A stretch of DNA of 32,583 bases from Lachnospiraceae bacterium. GTDB lineage: Bacteria > Bacillota > Clostridia > Lachnospirales > Lachnospiraceae. The notes under the pieces were generated by a model. The model was not told where the DNA came from. It saw only the letters and a list, made by a program, of their open reading frames with translations, and did not search any database. The translations under genes and the position numbers were made by a program. How positions within the stretch are numbered: position 1 is the stretch's first letter; each line of letters opens with the position of its first letter. The stretch spans positions 1-32,583 of the forward strand of contig JAFRSD010000033.1 in the NCBI GenBank assembly GCA_017427775.1, read 5' to 3'. Below, one piece after another: positions 1 through 8,001 of the stretch.

Positions 1-108
1 ATACGAAAGTAGTAAGACCCCTTGAAGACGACGAGGTTGATAGGTCGGGAGTGGAAGTGCGGCAACGCACGCAGCGGACCGATACTAATAGGTCGAGGGC
101 TTAACCTT
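1..108 (+). rRNA. 23S ribosomal RNA, 3' end (partial)
   Basis: The sequence matches the conserved 3' end of bacterial 23S rRNA. It includes the GATAGGTCGGG segment and the closing CGATACTAATAGGTCGAGGG stretch, and it ends in GGCTTAACCTT. The 5' part lies outside the window. The 3' boundary is placed at the conserved TTAACCTT by analogy with other 23S genes. No 5S rRNA follows. Confidence 0.95.
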
Positions 109-166
109 ATTTCTTGCAGGTTTTCAGTATGATTTTTTGAAGGCACAACGAATAATGAAACAAAAC

Positions 167-189
167 AAAGGACGCGAGTCCTTTCTTTT
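167..189 (+). terminator. Probable intrinsic terminator after the 23S rRNA
   Basis: A perfect 7-bp stem, AAAGGAC/GTCCTTT, carries a GCGA tetraloop and is followed by CTTTT. It lies 58 nt behind the 23S end and 25 nt before tRNA-Asn. The T-tract is short, so read-through into the tRNAs is possible, and no obvious separate tRNA promoter is visible in the gap. Confidence 0.6.
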
Positions 190-214
190 GCTACATAGGG
201 AAGGCTTTCAGTTT

Positions 215-287
215 TCCTCCTTAGCTCAGTCGGTAGAGCATGCGGCTGTTAACCGCAGTGTCGTTGGTTCGAGTCCAACAGGGGGAG
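215..287 (+). tRNA. tRNA-Asn (anticodon GTT)
   Basis: This is a complete 73-nt cloverleaf. The acceptor stem TCCTCCT pairs with AGGGGGA, with one G-T pair. The D-arm contains AGCTCAGTCGGTAGAGC, the anticodon loop is CTGTTAA with GTT, and the T-arm is GTTGG/CCAAC around TTCGAGT. The discriminator base is G, as expected for Asn. The 3' CCA is not encoded. An asparaginyl-tRNA synthetase gene is also present in this window at 15396. Confidence 0.95.
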
Positions 288-343
288 TAAATGTCATGAG
301 GAGGGACCCACGAAGTGGGAGGATTCCTTACGACCCAACATAT

Positions 344-414
344 GGCGCGATAGCCAAGTGGTAAGGCATAGGTCTGCAACACCTTGATCACCGGTTCAAA
401 TCCGGTTCGCGCCT
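344..414 (+). tRNA. tRNA-Cys (anticodon GCA)
   Basis: This is a complete 71-nt cloverleaf. The acceptor stem GGCGCGA pairs with TCGCGCC, and the discriminator base is T, the identity base for Cys. The anticodon loop CTGCAAC contains GCA. The T-arm is ACCGG/CCGGT around TTCAAAT. The 3' CCA is not encoded. A strong intrinsic terminator follows. Confidence 0.95.
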
Positions 415-421
415 CTTTCAG

Positions 422-455
422 TCTCGCAAATCCAAAAGAATTTGCGAGATTTTTT
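422..455 (+). terminator. Intrinsic terminator after tRNA-Cys
   Basis: A 10-bp perfect stem, TCTCGCAAAT/ATTTGCGAGA, is followed by an uninterrupted run of T. It closes the rRNA-tRNA transcription unit. Confidence 0.85.
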
Positions 456-495
456 ATGCCCAAACGCAAACAATACTTTTTACATGTAAAGAGTA

Positions 496-524
496 TTGAC
501 ATCCAGTTTCTCTTGTGCTATTCT
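496..524 (+). promoter_or_regulatory. Promoter of the lipoprotein gene at 635
   Basis: A perfect -35 box TTGACA (496-501) is followed after 17 bp by TATTCT (519-524). A TG dinucleotide one base upstream makes this an extended -10. The start codon lies about 100 nt past the predicted transcription start. The leader holds only a weak AAACC/GGTTT hairpin near 532-550, and no recognised riboswitch was seen. Confidence 0.7.
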
Positions 525-634
525 TTATTCAAAACCATCTTGGGGTTTTTGTATTTGTCTAAATGGGGTAAAGGAAAGGAACGGTTTGGGGCGGAATACG
601 GGGTATTTCGCAGCTGTTCCGGAACGGAGGATTT

Positions 635-2020
635 ATGAAGCGATGTATAGGTTTTTGTTTATGTATCCTTATGATTGCGGCACTTGCTGCCTGCGGTAAG
701 AGTACCGATCCGACACCTTCGGATACGCCGGCTGCGTCACCTGTCGCTGATACGCCGACGCCTACGAAGACGGCGGAGCCGGTGGAGTCGAGAGACGAGC
801 CGGTTCGTGAGATTTTAAGTGCGATTGCTGAAATCGCAAAGCATGACAGTTTTTCTATCAATATTGAAGAAACATATTCCGTGCCTAACCGTGTTGATGC
901 CTTACTTCAGGTAAAGAAGAAATACATCTTCGAGCCGTCGGATAAAGCTGTTTCGCTGTATGTGGAAATGATGCAGCAATACGATGATGATGATCCCGAT
1001 CGGAAATACCAGTATCAGTATTTAAAGGAAGACGGTGGTCTGGTTGTAGACGCCTATTTCGAAAACGGATTCAAATATGAGATCAAAGCGGCTGATGAAG
1101 ATTATGCCGGTACGATGTTTCATTTCTATTATGAATTGTTTACCCCGAAGGGCAGACCGATTGAGGAATTAAAGAAAGTTTTGCTCCGTACTTATTCGGG
1201 TTTCCCTACCAGTTATATTGACAGTACGCAGGTATTCCGGACAGAGATGGAAGATGTCCTGACATATTTCGATGATCCGAATAAGCTTCGGAGTGTTCTC
1301 GGATACGAGAAGAAGGGGGAAGGACAGTACTCATTTGCCGTTGATCTGGAGCACGTAAAAATCCCGCATATTTCGGATTTCCTGGCGGAAAGCGAGATTG
1401 CACAGCTTCTTGTATTAGGGGGAGAGGTTGAGCCGCAATATGTTTCTAACGTGGAGTTTGACGTAACGATTGAGAATGGTTGCCTTACCGCGTTTGAGAT
1501 TCGTTACAGCTTCTATGACGAAGGGGGAACTGCAACGATCAAGGGCACGATTTATGATGTCGGAAGTACAGCGTATACGATTCCGGAGAATATGCGTGCC
1601 GAGTATGAAACCGCTAAGAAATCATACAAGAATCTGAGTGAGATCAAGGATCCCATGCAGGCCAAAAAGTACCTCTACGAGGATACCAAGGCGGGGTACC
1701 TTGAAAAAGATGATCAGCAGATCAACAATATCCTGAATGCTTATTACTATGCGATCATCGATCCGAAAGTGAACAATCAGCTGGCCGATGTTGTAAGGAC
1801 AAAGGGAGAAGAACGCGGAACCGTATATAAGTTCAACATTGCCCGCGGAGACAAGATCGTGAAATCCGGTATATCGTTTGTTGATGACGGTGTCAAAACT
1901 GTTTTCCAGGACCAGACGTTGGAACTCAGTTCGAAATCCTATGAGAACCTTATCATGACCATCTATTTCGCCTTTGCTTCGGACGGAAGCGTCGGCATGT
2001 ACTACAATATAGATTATTGA
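635..2020 (+). CDS. Lipoprotein of unknown function
   Basis: The protein has 461 residues. The N-terminus has a basic start, a hydrophobic stretch and a lipobox, LAAC, with the lipidated cysteine at residue 20. A Pro/Thr/Ser-rich spacer of about 30 residues follows, and then a long folded region (roughly 55-461) rich in charged and aromatic residues with no motif I can name. This is the usual architecture of a Gram-positive lipoprotein tethered to the outer face of the membrane. GGAGG lies 4 nt before the ATG, and a strong promoter sits upstream. The gene is monocistronic, ending at a terminator shared with the convergent rubrerythrin gene. It could bind a ligand or be a cell-envelope sensor, but nothing in the sequence decides this. 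The lipoprotein call is firm; the function is unknown. Confidence 0.85.
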   Translation: MKRCIGFCLCILMIAALAACGKSTDPTPSDTPAASPVADTPTPTKTAEPVESRDEPVREILSAIAEIAKHDSFSINIEETYSVPNRVDALLQVKKKYIFEPSDKAVSLYVEMMQQYDDDDPDRKYQYQYLKEDGGLVVDAYFENGFKYEIKAADEDYAGTMFHFYYELFTPKGRPIEELKKVLLRTYSGFPTSYIDSTQVFRTEMEDVLTYFDDPNKLRSVLGYEKKGEGQYSFAVDLEHVKIPHISDFLAESEIAQLLVLGGEVEPQYVSNVEFDVTIENGCLTAFEIRYSFYDEGGTATIKGTIYDVGSTAYTIPENMRAEYETAKKSYKNLSEIKDPMQAKKYLYEDTKAGYLEKDDQQINNILNAYYYAIIDPKVNNQLADVVRTKGEERGTVYKFNIARGDKIVKSGISFVDDGVKTVFQDQTLELSSKSYENLIMTIYFAFASDGSVGMYYNIDY

Positions 2021-2046
2021 GGATATCTCCTTTAAAGAAACAGAAG

Positions 2047-2100
2047 ACGGCAGTACCGTGTTCCTGCTCAGGATAGCAGAAGCGGCGGTACTGCCGTTTT
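2047..2100. terminator. Bidirectional terminator between the lipoprotein and rubrerythrin genes
   Basis: An 11-bp perfect stem, ACGGCAGTACC (2047-2057) with GGTACTGCCGT (2087-2097), encloses a loop that can form a small inner hairpin. The stem is followed by TTTT on the plus strand. It lies between two convergent genes and may serve both. Confidence 0.75.
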
Positions 2101-2121
2101 CGGACAAATGGTACAAAGAGA

Positions 2122-2664
2122 TCAGTAATTCTCGGCGTTTACTTCAAAGTAAGCCTGCGGATGCGCACAGGTCGGGCAGATCTCCGGAGCCTTCTCGCCG
2201 ACTACGATATGACCGCAGTTACGGCACTCCCAAACCTTAACCTCGCTCTTCTCGAAGACCTTGGCGGTCTCAACATTCTTAAGAAGGGCACGGTAACGAT
2301 CCTCATGGTGCTTTTCGATGGCGGCAACAAGGCGGAACTTTTCGGCAAGCTCGGTAAAGCCCTCTTCCTCTGCGGTTTTGGCAAAGCCTTCGTACATATC
2401 GGTCCACTCGAAGTTCTCGCCGTCAGCGGCAGCTGCCAGGTTCTCGGCGGTCGTTCCGATGCCGTTCAGCTCTTTGAACCACATTTTTGCATGTTCTTTC
2501 TCGTTGTCGGCGGTCTTCAAAAAGAGTGCGGCAATCTGCTCATAGCCCTCTTTCTTCGCTTTGGAAGCAAAGTAGGTGTATTTGTTTCTGGCCTGTGACT
2601 CACCGGCAAATGCGGCAAGAAGATTGGCCTCGGTCTTCGTTCCCTGATAAGGATTGGCTTTCAT
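2122..2664 (-). CDS. rbr: Rubrerythrin (non-haem diiron peroxidase)
   Basis: The protein has 180 residues, close to the usual rubrerythrin length. The N-terminal four-helix diiron domain carries the ligand glutamates in GES (E22), NEKEH (E55, H58), YEG (E92) and EKHHE (E117, H120). The C-terminal rubredoxin-like domain has two cysteine pairs, C147-x2-C150 and C163-x2-C166, which bind a single iron. Rubrerythrins reduce hydrogen peroxide in the cytoplasm of anaerobes, taking electrons from rubredoxin or NADH-dependent partners. The start is set by AGGAGG upstream of the ATG. The gene is monocistronic and diverges from the gene at 2875. No Fur/PerR-like operator could be identified with confidence. 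Confidence 0.96.
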   Translation of the reverse strand: MKANPYQGTKTEANLLAAFAGESQARNKYTYFASKAKKEGYEQIAALFLKTADNEKEHAKMWFKELNGIGTTAENLAAAADGENFEWTDMYEGFAKTAEEEGFTELAEKFRLVAAIEKHHEDRYRALLKNVETAKVFEKSEVKVWECRNCGHIVVGEKAPEICPTCAHPQAYFEVNAENY

Positions 2665-2712
2665 ATTCGGTCCTCCTGTTAATGATTTAGGGAAGCCCGT
2701 TCCCTGCTTTTC

Positions 2713-2741
2713 AGTCTATTATACGGCGTGACCGGTGTCAA
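2713..2741 (-). promoter_or_regulatory. Candidate promoter of rubrerythrin
   Basis: On the minus strand a perfect TTGACA (2741-2736) is followed after 17 bp by TAGACT (2718-2713). A better -10 sequence, TATAAT (2723-2718), lies only 12 bp from the same -35 box. The exact -10 is therefore uncertain, but the promoter location is well supported. Confidence 0.55.
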
Positions 2742-2794
2742 GCATTCATTTCCGCAAAAGGGACGGAATCCCCGTCGGTGAACGGTGTTTCCGG

Positions 2795-2823
2795 TTGAAA
2801 AACAGAGCCTTTTTTGGTATAGT
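2795..2823 (+). promoter_or_regulatory. Promoter of the nucleoid-associated-protein-like gene
   Basis: TTGAAA (2795-2800), a 17-bp spacer and TATAGT (2818-2823) give a near-consensus housekeeping promoter. The start codon is about 45 nt downstream of the predicted transcription start. Confidence 0.7.
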
Positions 2824-2874
2824 ACCAAATAGAAAAAGCTTCCAAGAAGAAGCATTTGCCGGAAGGAATCAAAC

Positions 2875-3876
2875 ATGAAAAGCAGTGAAATCGAAATTAT
2901 GCGGACCTTTCTCTGCGCATTGGACGGGGGAAGGCCCGCACCGTTGTGCAGTGAGATAAAAATCAATGACGAGGATGCCGTTTACGGCATTATGCAGAAA
3001 CTCGTAGCCGCCGCTTTGGAGGATACAAAGTCGAAGACGGGAGTCTTTCAGGAGGGCGATTATCTTGACGAAGCCGTGACAGATGACCCGGACGATCTGC
3101 GCGCATTTGCCGAGGACGTGACCGCAAAGGTGTTTGAGCTTGTCAGCGGCAGCACGGAAGTACGTTCCGGAAGCGGTTTTTTCGTATTCTGTATCGTAGA
3201 GGAGCAGCCGCTCGTCGGATTCTTTAAACTGAATTACCGTGAGACGTTCCTTTGTAAAGCCGACGAGGACGATAAGGTCACATGGGCAATCGCGTCCAAT
3301 GCTCTTCCGAAGGCTTCCATCCGTGAATGTGAGTATTTTCTGATCAATATTCTGGACCGCACGGTACGGATGTCGGACTCGGAGTTCTTCATCGGAGGAG
3401 AGACAAAGGTCAATTATCTTGCGGAGCATATCCTTCAGCTTCAGGCGCAGCGCTCCGAAAAGGAGAAGGTGGATATTATCCGTGACACGACGATTGAGAC
3501 GATCCGAGAGTGTTATAAACCCGAAGAGGTGGCGGAAAAGGTCATGTCCTACCGGAAGGAAGTGGCTGACCATGTTGAGCAGACCGGCCGTGTCAGCGTC
3601 GCTAAGATCGAGCAGGCGGTATTTGCCGATGACGACGAGGCAAAAACGGCTTACCGCGAAAAGCTGCAGCATCGGGAGATTCCCCGCGAACCGATGGAGG
3701 TCAGTCCCAAGACCGGCCGCGCGTACCTCAGAAAGCAGAAGATCGTTACCGATAACGGTATTGAACTGCTTGTTCCCGTGGAATATTTAAAGAATGCCGA
3801 TGTTGTCGAGTATCAGAAGGACGAGGAAGGCAATATTACGATTCTGTTGAAAGACATTCATGCGATTAACGCATAA
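2875..3876 (+). CDS. Nucleoid-associated protein-like (NdpA/YejK-type family, tentative)
   Basis: The protein has 333 residues, is acidic and soluble, and has no signal peptide or membrane segment. Its length and overall pattern resemble the NdpA/YejK nucleoid-associated family: an N-terminal alpha/beta region with a long FFVFCIVEEQPLVGFFKLNY-type strand segment, a central helical region, and a C-terminal segment ending in a strand-rich LLVPVEYLKNADVVEY stretch. This is from recalled family shape, not from a diagnostic motif. Such proteins are thought to bind DNA, but their role in Firmicutes is poorly defined. GGAAGGA precedes the ATG. The gene has its own promoter and diverges from rubrerythrin. 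It could instead belong to an uncharacterised family. Confidence 0.6.
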   Translation: MKSSEIEIMRTFLCALDGGRPAPLCSEIKINDEDAVYGIMQKLVAAALEDTKSKTGVFQEGDYLDEAVTDDPDDLRAFAEDVTAKVFELVSGSTEVRSGSGFFVFCIVEEQPLVGFFKLNYRETFLCKADEDDKVTWAIASNALPKASIRECEYFLINILDRTVRMSDSEFFIGGETKVNYLAEHILQLQAQRSEKEKVDIIRDTTIETIRECYKPEEVAEKVMSYRKEVADHVEQTGRVSVAKIEQAVFADDDEAKTAYREKLQHREIPREPMEVSPKTGRAYLRKQKIVTDNGIELLVPVEYLKNADVVEYQKDEEGNITILLKDIHAINA

Positions 3877-3972
3877 CGGCTGACCGAAACCTGTTCGAAG
3901 GCAGCCGGAAACACGGTCCGTAAAAGGCAAGGGTGTTTCACAAAAGATACATAAACCGCTTTTCTCTTTGGG

Positions 3973-4001
3973 TTGACGGATTACGGAAAATGTGAAATAA
4001 T
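3973..4001 (+). promoter_or_regulatory. Promoter of the membrane-anchored protein gene at 4050
   Basis: TTGACG (3973-3978) is followed after 17 bp by AATAAT (3996-4001). The gap before it (3877-3972) holds a weak CGGCTG/CAGCCG hairpin just after the previous stop codon. That hairpin has no T-run, so termination there is doubtful. Confidence 0.55.
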
Positions 4002-4049
4002 TTACATTGACCGGCCGTATGAGTCCGGGGGAGAGATCAGGAGGATAAG

Positions 4050-5579
4050 ATGAGAAAATTGGCTCGCTTCTGCTGCGTGATGATGATCATGGCAGCGCTT
4101 ATTGTACCGGCATTTGCCGCTGATGAAACCAATGTTTTTAAGGCACTTACGGCGACAGCCGACGGTGAGAAGGACGGTACAACGGAAACATCGGACGAGC
4201 CGGTTCTGACAACCGGAACCGATACCGATACGGAGGATGGTACGCAGGCGAAAGACCGCCTTCCTTTTGAGATCAAGGCGCCGAAGTATGTATTTGCGGA
4301 CCGTGTTTCGAAAGAGGGCGAATCCCAGGAGATCAATGTCGCATTTTCCAAAGATGAAGATATGATGGAGTTCTTCAAGCTCAGCGAAGAGGCGGCGAAG
4401 GATCTGATCACGAGCGAGGGACTGATGACCGTAAAAGTCAGCGCACAGATTGACTGGGCGATAGACAATCCGGAGGCCTGGCACGCAGATGCCTCGTGGG
4501 ATACCGACGGCAAGAACGCCAAAGGCGACCGTGTCGTAGGCGAATGGGCTTATGTAGACATTAATCCGGACGGAAACAGACTCCAGTCGGTTCGCATCTT
4601 CACTGATTTCGGCAATACGAAGAGCAAGGACAATAAAGCATGGAACGGCTCCGGCACGGTGAAAGGCTGGAAGGATATCATTGCTAAGGAGCTTCTTGCC
4701 AGCAAGGGCACTGATTCCTATTACATTAACTGGAATGCGCATACGCTTTATGTGCGTGTCAGATATTATGTTTATACTGTTGATAACGATGAAGGACTCG
4801 CTAAGAATACCTATCTGAGCGACTGGTCCGAAACCGTTTCGGTCGGCCTCGGTGTTGCGGAGTACGACGGGTACGGAATGGAATCCGATCTTCCGGTTCC
4901 CGTGCTTTCAGGGCTTACCGTAGATGATTCGGACGATGAAGTGGGACCCGTGATCGAATTTGACGCGCAGATTGATGAGGCGTTCACGAAAAATGCGCTC
5001 CAAAGCGAAGTATACGGCGGCGTAGGACATCTTGTATTTGCCATCCGTCTTCGTCAGGAGGGCGAGTGGAGAGTAATATACAGAGATGCCGTTTCCGGAA
5101 AGATCAGAGTACCGGTTACGGAAATCCTCGAAGAGAATGAGATATACAGCGACGGAGACGCGGTTGAGGTTTACGGTTTTGCCTGGATCGACCAGTATTC
5201 CGAGATCGGTGGTATCTGGTACGGCACTTTGGGAGGTTCCTTCTCGGAGACCTTGAAATACGGTGTTACCGATGTTGAGCCGACACTTGAACCGACTGCT
5301 ACGATAACGCCCGAGCCGTCCGGAGAGCCGACGCCCGAGCCGACCGGCAATGTGGATCCGGCAAAGCCGACGCCCGAAGTAATCCCGACGGAAACCGTTG
5401 TGGAGAAAAAGGATAAGGATGTATGCCCGGTATGTCATCAGGAAATCGACCCGCAGATCCTCGGGTTCTGTATGATCTACTGGGGAGCCGCGATCCTGGT
5501 GCTTCTTATCATTATCGTGATCATCGTGAAGGCCATTCAGCGCAAGCGTGATGAGGAAACGGATATCCTGTTCCGATAG
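4050..5579 (+). CDS. Secreted protein with C-terminal membrane anchor, function unknown
   Basis: The protein has 509 residues. A signal peptide covers about residues 1-23 and ends in AFA-AD. An acidic, Thr-rich segment follows to about 65, then a large extracytoplasmic region (about 65-405) with several WxD/Tyr-rich strands that look beta-rich. A Pro/Glu/Thr repeat linker spans about 406-456, then a CPVC pair (C459, C462), one transmembrane helix at about 475-494 and a short basic cytoplasmic tail. The topology is type I: outside domain, stalk, membrane anchor. AGGAGG lies 5 nt before the ATG. The CPVC pair just outside the membrane could bind metal or form a disulphide. I recognise no family. 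The gene is monocistronic with a strong terminator behind it. Confidence 0.85.
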   Translation: MRKLARFCCVMMIMAALIVPAFAADETNVFKALTATADGEKDGTTETSDEPVLTTGTDTDTEDGTQAKDRLPFEIKAPKYVFADRVSKEGESQEINVAFSKDEDMMEFFKLSEEAAKDLITSEGLMTVKVSAQIDWAIDNPEAWHADASWDTDGKNAKGDRVVGEWAYVDINPDGNRLQSVRIFTDFGNTKSKDNKAWNGSGTVKGWKDIIAKELLASKGTDSYYINWNAHTLYVRVRYYVYTVDNDEGLAKNTYLSDWSETVSVGLGVAEYDGYGMESDLPVPVLSGLTVDDSDDEVGPVIEFDAQIDEAFTKNALQSEVYGGVGHLVFAIRLRQEGEWRVIYRDAVSGKIRVPVTEILEENEIYSDGDAVEVYGFAWIDQYSEIGGIWYGTLGGSFSETLKYGVTDVEPTLEPTATITPEPSGEPTPEPTGNVDPAKPTPEVIPTETVVEKKDKDVCPVCHQEIDPQILGFCMIYWGAAILVLLIIIVIIVKAIQRKRDEETDILFR

Positions 5580-5610
5580 ATCGTAAAAATCGAATTATGA
5601 CAGAAATAAA

Positions 5611-5641
5611 AGAAGCATGCCGATGAGCATGCTTCTTTTTA
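5611..5641. terminator. Bidirectional intrinsic terminator
   Basis: The perfect 10-bp stem AGAAGCATGC/GCATGCTTCT has a T-run on the plus-strand side and an A-run upstream, which gives a T-run on the minus strand. It separates the convergent genes ending at 5579 and 5674. Confidence 0.88.
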
Positions 5642-5673
5642 TGTTGCAGTCGTATTATGAAACCGTATGAAGA

Positions 5674-6939
5674 TTATTTCTCAGAAGTCTTCTTCGTTAC
5701 AGCTTTCTTCGCAGCGGTCTTCTTCGCGCCGGACTTTGCGGAAGCCGGTTTGGAGGCTTTCTTCTTGCCTTTCTTGCGGTATTCTTCGAGAATCCTGTGG
5801 ATACGGTCGGTCGGGTTCAGGAATTCGCTGATGGAGGCGTCATGGTTCAGAGCGTCGATCAAAAGAGCAACATATTTGCTCATGTCCGCATTGCTGTACC
5901 ATTCGCGCTGAAGAAGTTCGGGCGTCTGATAGATAAGGTTCGTTGTAACAACTCGGGTGATGAGCCCTTCCTTGAAGGCCTGGTCGAATTTGTCCAGACC
6001 GTTTGTGAAGAGACCGAAGGTTGCGCATACGAAGATGCGGCCGGCATTTCTCTTTTTGAGCTCTCTCGCCACGTCAAGCATGCTTTCGCCGGAGGAGATC
6101 ATATCGTCAATTACGATAACATCCTTGCCCTGCACGTCGCTTCCGAGGAATTCGTGCGCGACAATCGGGTTACGACCGTCAACAACCTGCGTATAGTCAC
6201 GTCTCTTATAGAACATGCCCATGTCACAGCCGATCATGGTCGCAAAATAAACCGCACGGCTCATGGCACCTTCGTCCGGGCTGATGATCATCATATGCTT
6301 GCAGTCCATCTGAATGTCCGGAACATCGCGAAGGAGAGCCTTCGTGAACTGGTAGGTCGGAGTTACGTTCTCAAGGGAACGGGTCGGAATCGCGTTCTGT
6401 ACTCTTGCATCGTGTGCGTCAAATGTGATGATCGAATCCACACCGAGGTTTACAAGCTCCTGCAAGGCAACCGCGCAATCGAGGGATTCTCTTGCGGAAC
6501 GCTTATGCTGGCGGCTTTCATAAAGGAACGGCATAATGACCGTGATACGGGCTGCTTTGCCGCTCATTGCGCTGATGACACGTTTCAGATCCGCGAAATG
6601 GTCATCGGGCGACATATGATTCAGATTGCCGCAAACCTTGTAAGTCAGGCTGTAGTTGGTAACATCCACAAGGATGTAAATATCCAGGCCGCGAATGGTT
6701 TCGTTGATGATGCATTTGGCTTCGCCGGTACCGAATCTCGGGCATTTGGCGTTGATCAGGTAGGAATCTCTCTGATAACGGTCATGATCCGGGGTGTTGG
6801 CGTATTTGGAGTCACGATTGTTTCTCCATGAGACAATCCAATCGTTGACTGCGTCTCCGATGGCTTTGCTGCTTTCCAAAGCAATGATGCCCATCGGACC
6901 GTAAGACACATGCTCGACTAACCTTTTTTCTTCCGACAT
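5674..6939 (-). CDS. prs: Ribose-phosphate pyrophosphokinase with a Lys/Ala-rich tail
   Basis: This enzyme makes PRPP from ribose-5-phosphate and ATP for nucleotide, His and Trp synthesis. The protein has 421 residues, well above the usual 310-320 of bacterial Prs. The PRPP-binding loop, VIVIDDMISSGESM, lies at about 275-288. ESRQHKR (141-147) sits where the ATP-binding RQDRK-type loop is expected. The last ~33 residues (389-421) are almost only Lys, Ala, Ser and Thr, with repeated KK-A/T-KK units like histone-H1-type tails. The start is chosen at the ATG at 6939 because CGGAGGT lies just upstream; an in-frame ORF extends further but overlaps the preceding gene. It is the last gene of the dnaD-dnaC-prs operon, 43 nt behind the dnaC-like gene. 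Identity is firm; the tail function is unknown. Confidence 0.93.
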   Translation of the reverse strand: MSEEKRLVEHVSYGPMGIIALESSKAIGDAVNDWIVSWRNNRDSKYANTPDHDRYQRDSYLINAKCPRFGTGEAKCIINETIRGLDIYILVDVTNYSLTYKVCGNLNHMSPDDHFADLKRVISAMSGKAARITVIMPFLYESRQHKRSARESLDCAVALQELVNLGVDSIITFDAHDARVQNAIPTRSLENVTPTYQFTKALLRDVPDIQMDCKHMMIISPDEGAMSRAVYFATMIGCDMGMFYKRRDYTQVVDGRNPIVAHEFLGSDVQGKDVIVIDDMISSGESMLDVARELKKRNAGRIFVCATFGLFTNGLDKFDQAFKEGLITRVVTTNLIYQTPELLQREWYSNADMSKYVALLIDALNHDASISEFLNPTDRIHRILEEYRKKGKKKASKPASAKSGAKKTAAKKAVTKKTSEK

Positions 6940-6982
6940 AGTGACCTCCGTGTGGTGAATGATGATGTTTACAGGGCCGAAA

Positions 6983-7987
6983 TCATTCCGGACTGCCTTC
7001 AATAAACAGCTTGCGGACGCGGATATCGTCGCCCATAAGCTTGATATATTGATAATTGTTAAACAGACGGGACGCAATCCGTTCGGAATAGCGTGCGCTG
7101 ATTTCGGTCATATTGAGATTGGTGGAAATAATGATCGGCTTGCCGTGAAGCTGACGCTCTTCCATACAGATGAAGAGCTGAGACCAGCTGTAGGTGTTGC
7201 CGACTTCGCTGCCGAGATCGTCGATGATCAGCAGATCGCTGTCAAGGATCATATCGAAGTCACGGACAGCCTGACGGTTCTCGTCGCCGGTTTTAAAGCG
7301 ATAATTCTCGAAAACCTCAAAAAGCCGGAAGGCCGACATGTACAGAACCGTGTATCCGGCCACCATAAGCGCTTTCGCGATACAGTTTGAAAGGAATGTC
7401 TTTCCGACACCGGTGGACCCGGTCAGAAGGAGATTCCGTTTATTGGTCGGAAAATTCTGAACGTAAGAGTAGGCTTTCCGGTAAGCATCGCGGGCAATCT
7501 CGCGATAAGTGTCTCCGGTCGTTTCGTCAACTGCCTCATCGGAGTAATAACTCTCATCAAAGGTGCTGAAGTTCTCCTTCTCGAGAATCTCCTTACGGCC
7601 CGGATCCATATAAAAACGGTCAATCACGGCCTGCTTAAAGCAATAACACATTGCTCCGTCAACATAGCCGGTATCTTTGCAGTTGTCACAGCGGTAATGC
7701 ATTTCAAGGACATCATCGGGAAATCCTGCCTGACGGATCAGCTGCTTCTTCTGGGAAGTGATGAGTTCGATCATGCGGCGGTTATTGTCGATGGCCGATT
7801 CGTCACCGGAAAGAGCCAGCTTGGCAGCTTCCACCGAACCGGAGGCGATACGGTCGTCCAGCTCGGAAAGAACCGGAATGGCAGCATAGACTTTCTCTCT
7901 GCGCTGCGTAAGTTCGTAGCGGTCCTGTGCCTGCTGTTCGTCATAATCGCGAAGAATCGATTCGTATTCGGCGTTCGTCAGTCCCAT
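6983..7987 (-). CDS. DnaC/DnaI-type helicase loader ATPase
   Basis: The protein has 334 residues and belongs to the AAA+ ATPases that load the replicative helicase at the origin. The N-terminal helical region (1-95) leads to a zinc-ribbon-like set C100-x2-C103-x10-C114-x-C116, as in DnaI-type loaders. Walker A is GSTGVGKT (190-197) and Walker B is LLIIDDLG (252-259). STN (288-290) fits sensor 1, and the SERIASRL segment (301-308) fits the arginine-finger region. AAAGGA precedes the ATG by 8 nt. It lies 14 nt behind the dnaD-like gene and so is probably cotranscribed with it; together they would supply helicase loading. In Clostridia this gene is annotated dnaC or dnaI, so no symbol is forced here. 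Confidence 0.93.
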   Translation of the reverse strand: MGLTNAEYESILRDYDEQQAQDRYELTQRREKVYAAIPVLSELDDRIASGSVEAAKLALSGDESAIDNNRRMIELITSQKKQLIRQAGFPDDVLEMHYRCDNCKDTGYVDGAMCYCFKQAVIDRFYMDPGRKEILEKENFSTFDESYYSDEAVDETTGDTYREIARDAYRKAYSYVQNFPTNKRNLLLTGSTGVGKTFLSNCIAKALMVAGYTVLYMSAFRLFEVFENYRFKTGDENRQAVRDFDMILDSDLLIIDDLGSEVGNTYSWSQLFICMEERQLHGKPIIISTNLNMTEISARYSERIASRLFNNYQYIKLMGDDIRVRKLFIEGSPE

Positions 7988-8001
7988 GGAAGGAGTCCTT
8001 T

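Noticed and set aside
532-550. Terminator or riboswitch in the leader of the lipoprotein gene
   Set aside because: It is only a 5-bp AAACC/GGTTT hairpin close to the transcription start; no known aptamer is recognised.
2869-3672. 267-codon open frame on the minus strand opposite the gene at 2875
   Set aside because: It has no ribosome binding site, and its translation looks like a mirror of a real coding frame. The plus-strand gene has a promoter and AGGA-type binding site.
5797-6831. 344-codon plus-strand open frame inside prs
   Set aside because: prs is certain from its motifs; this frame is its antisense shadow.
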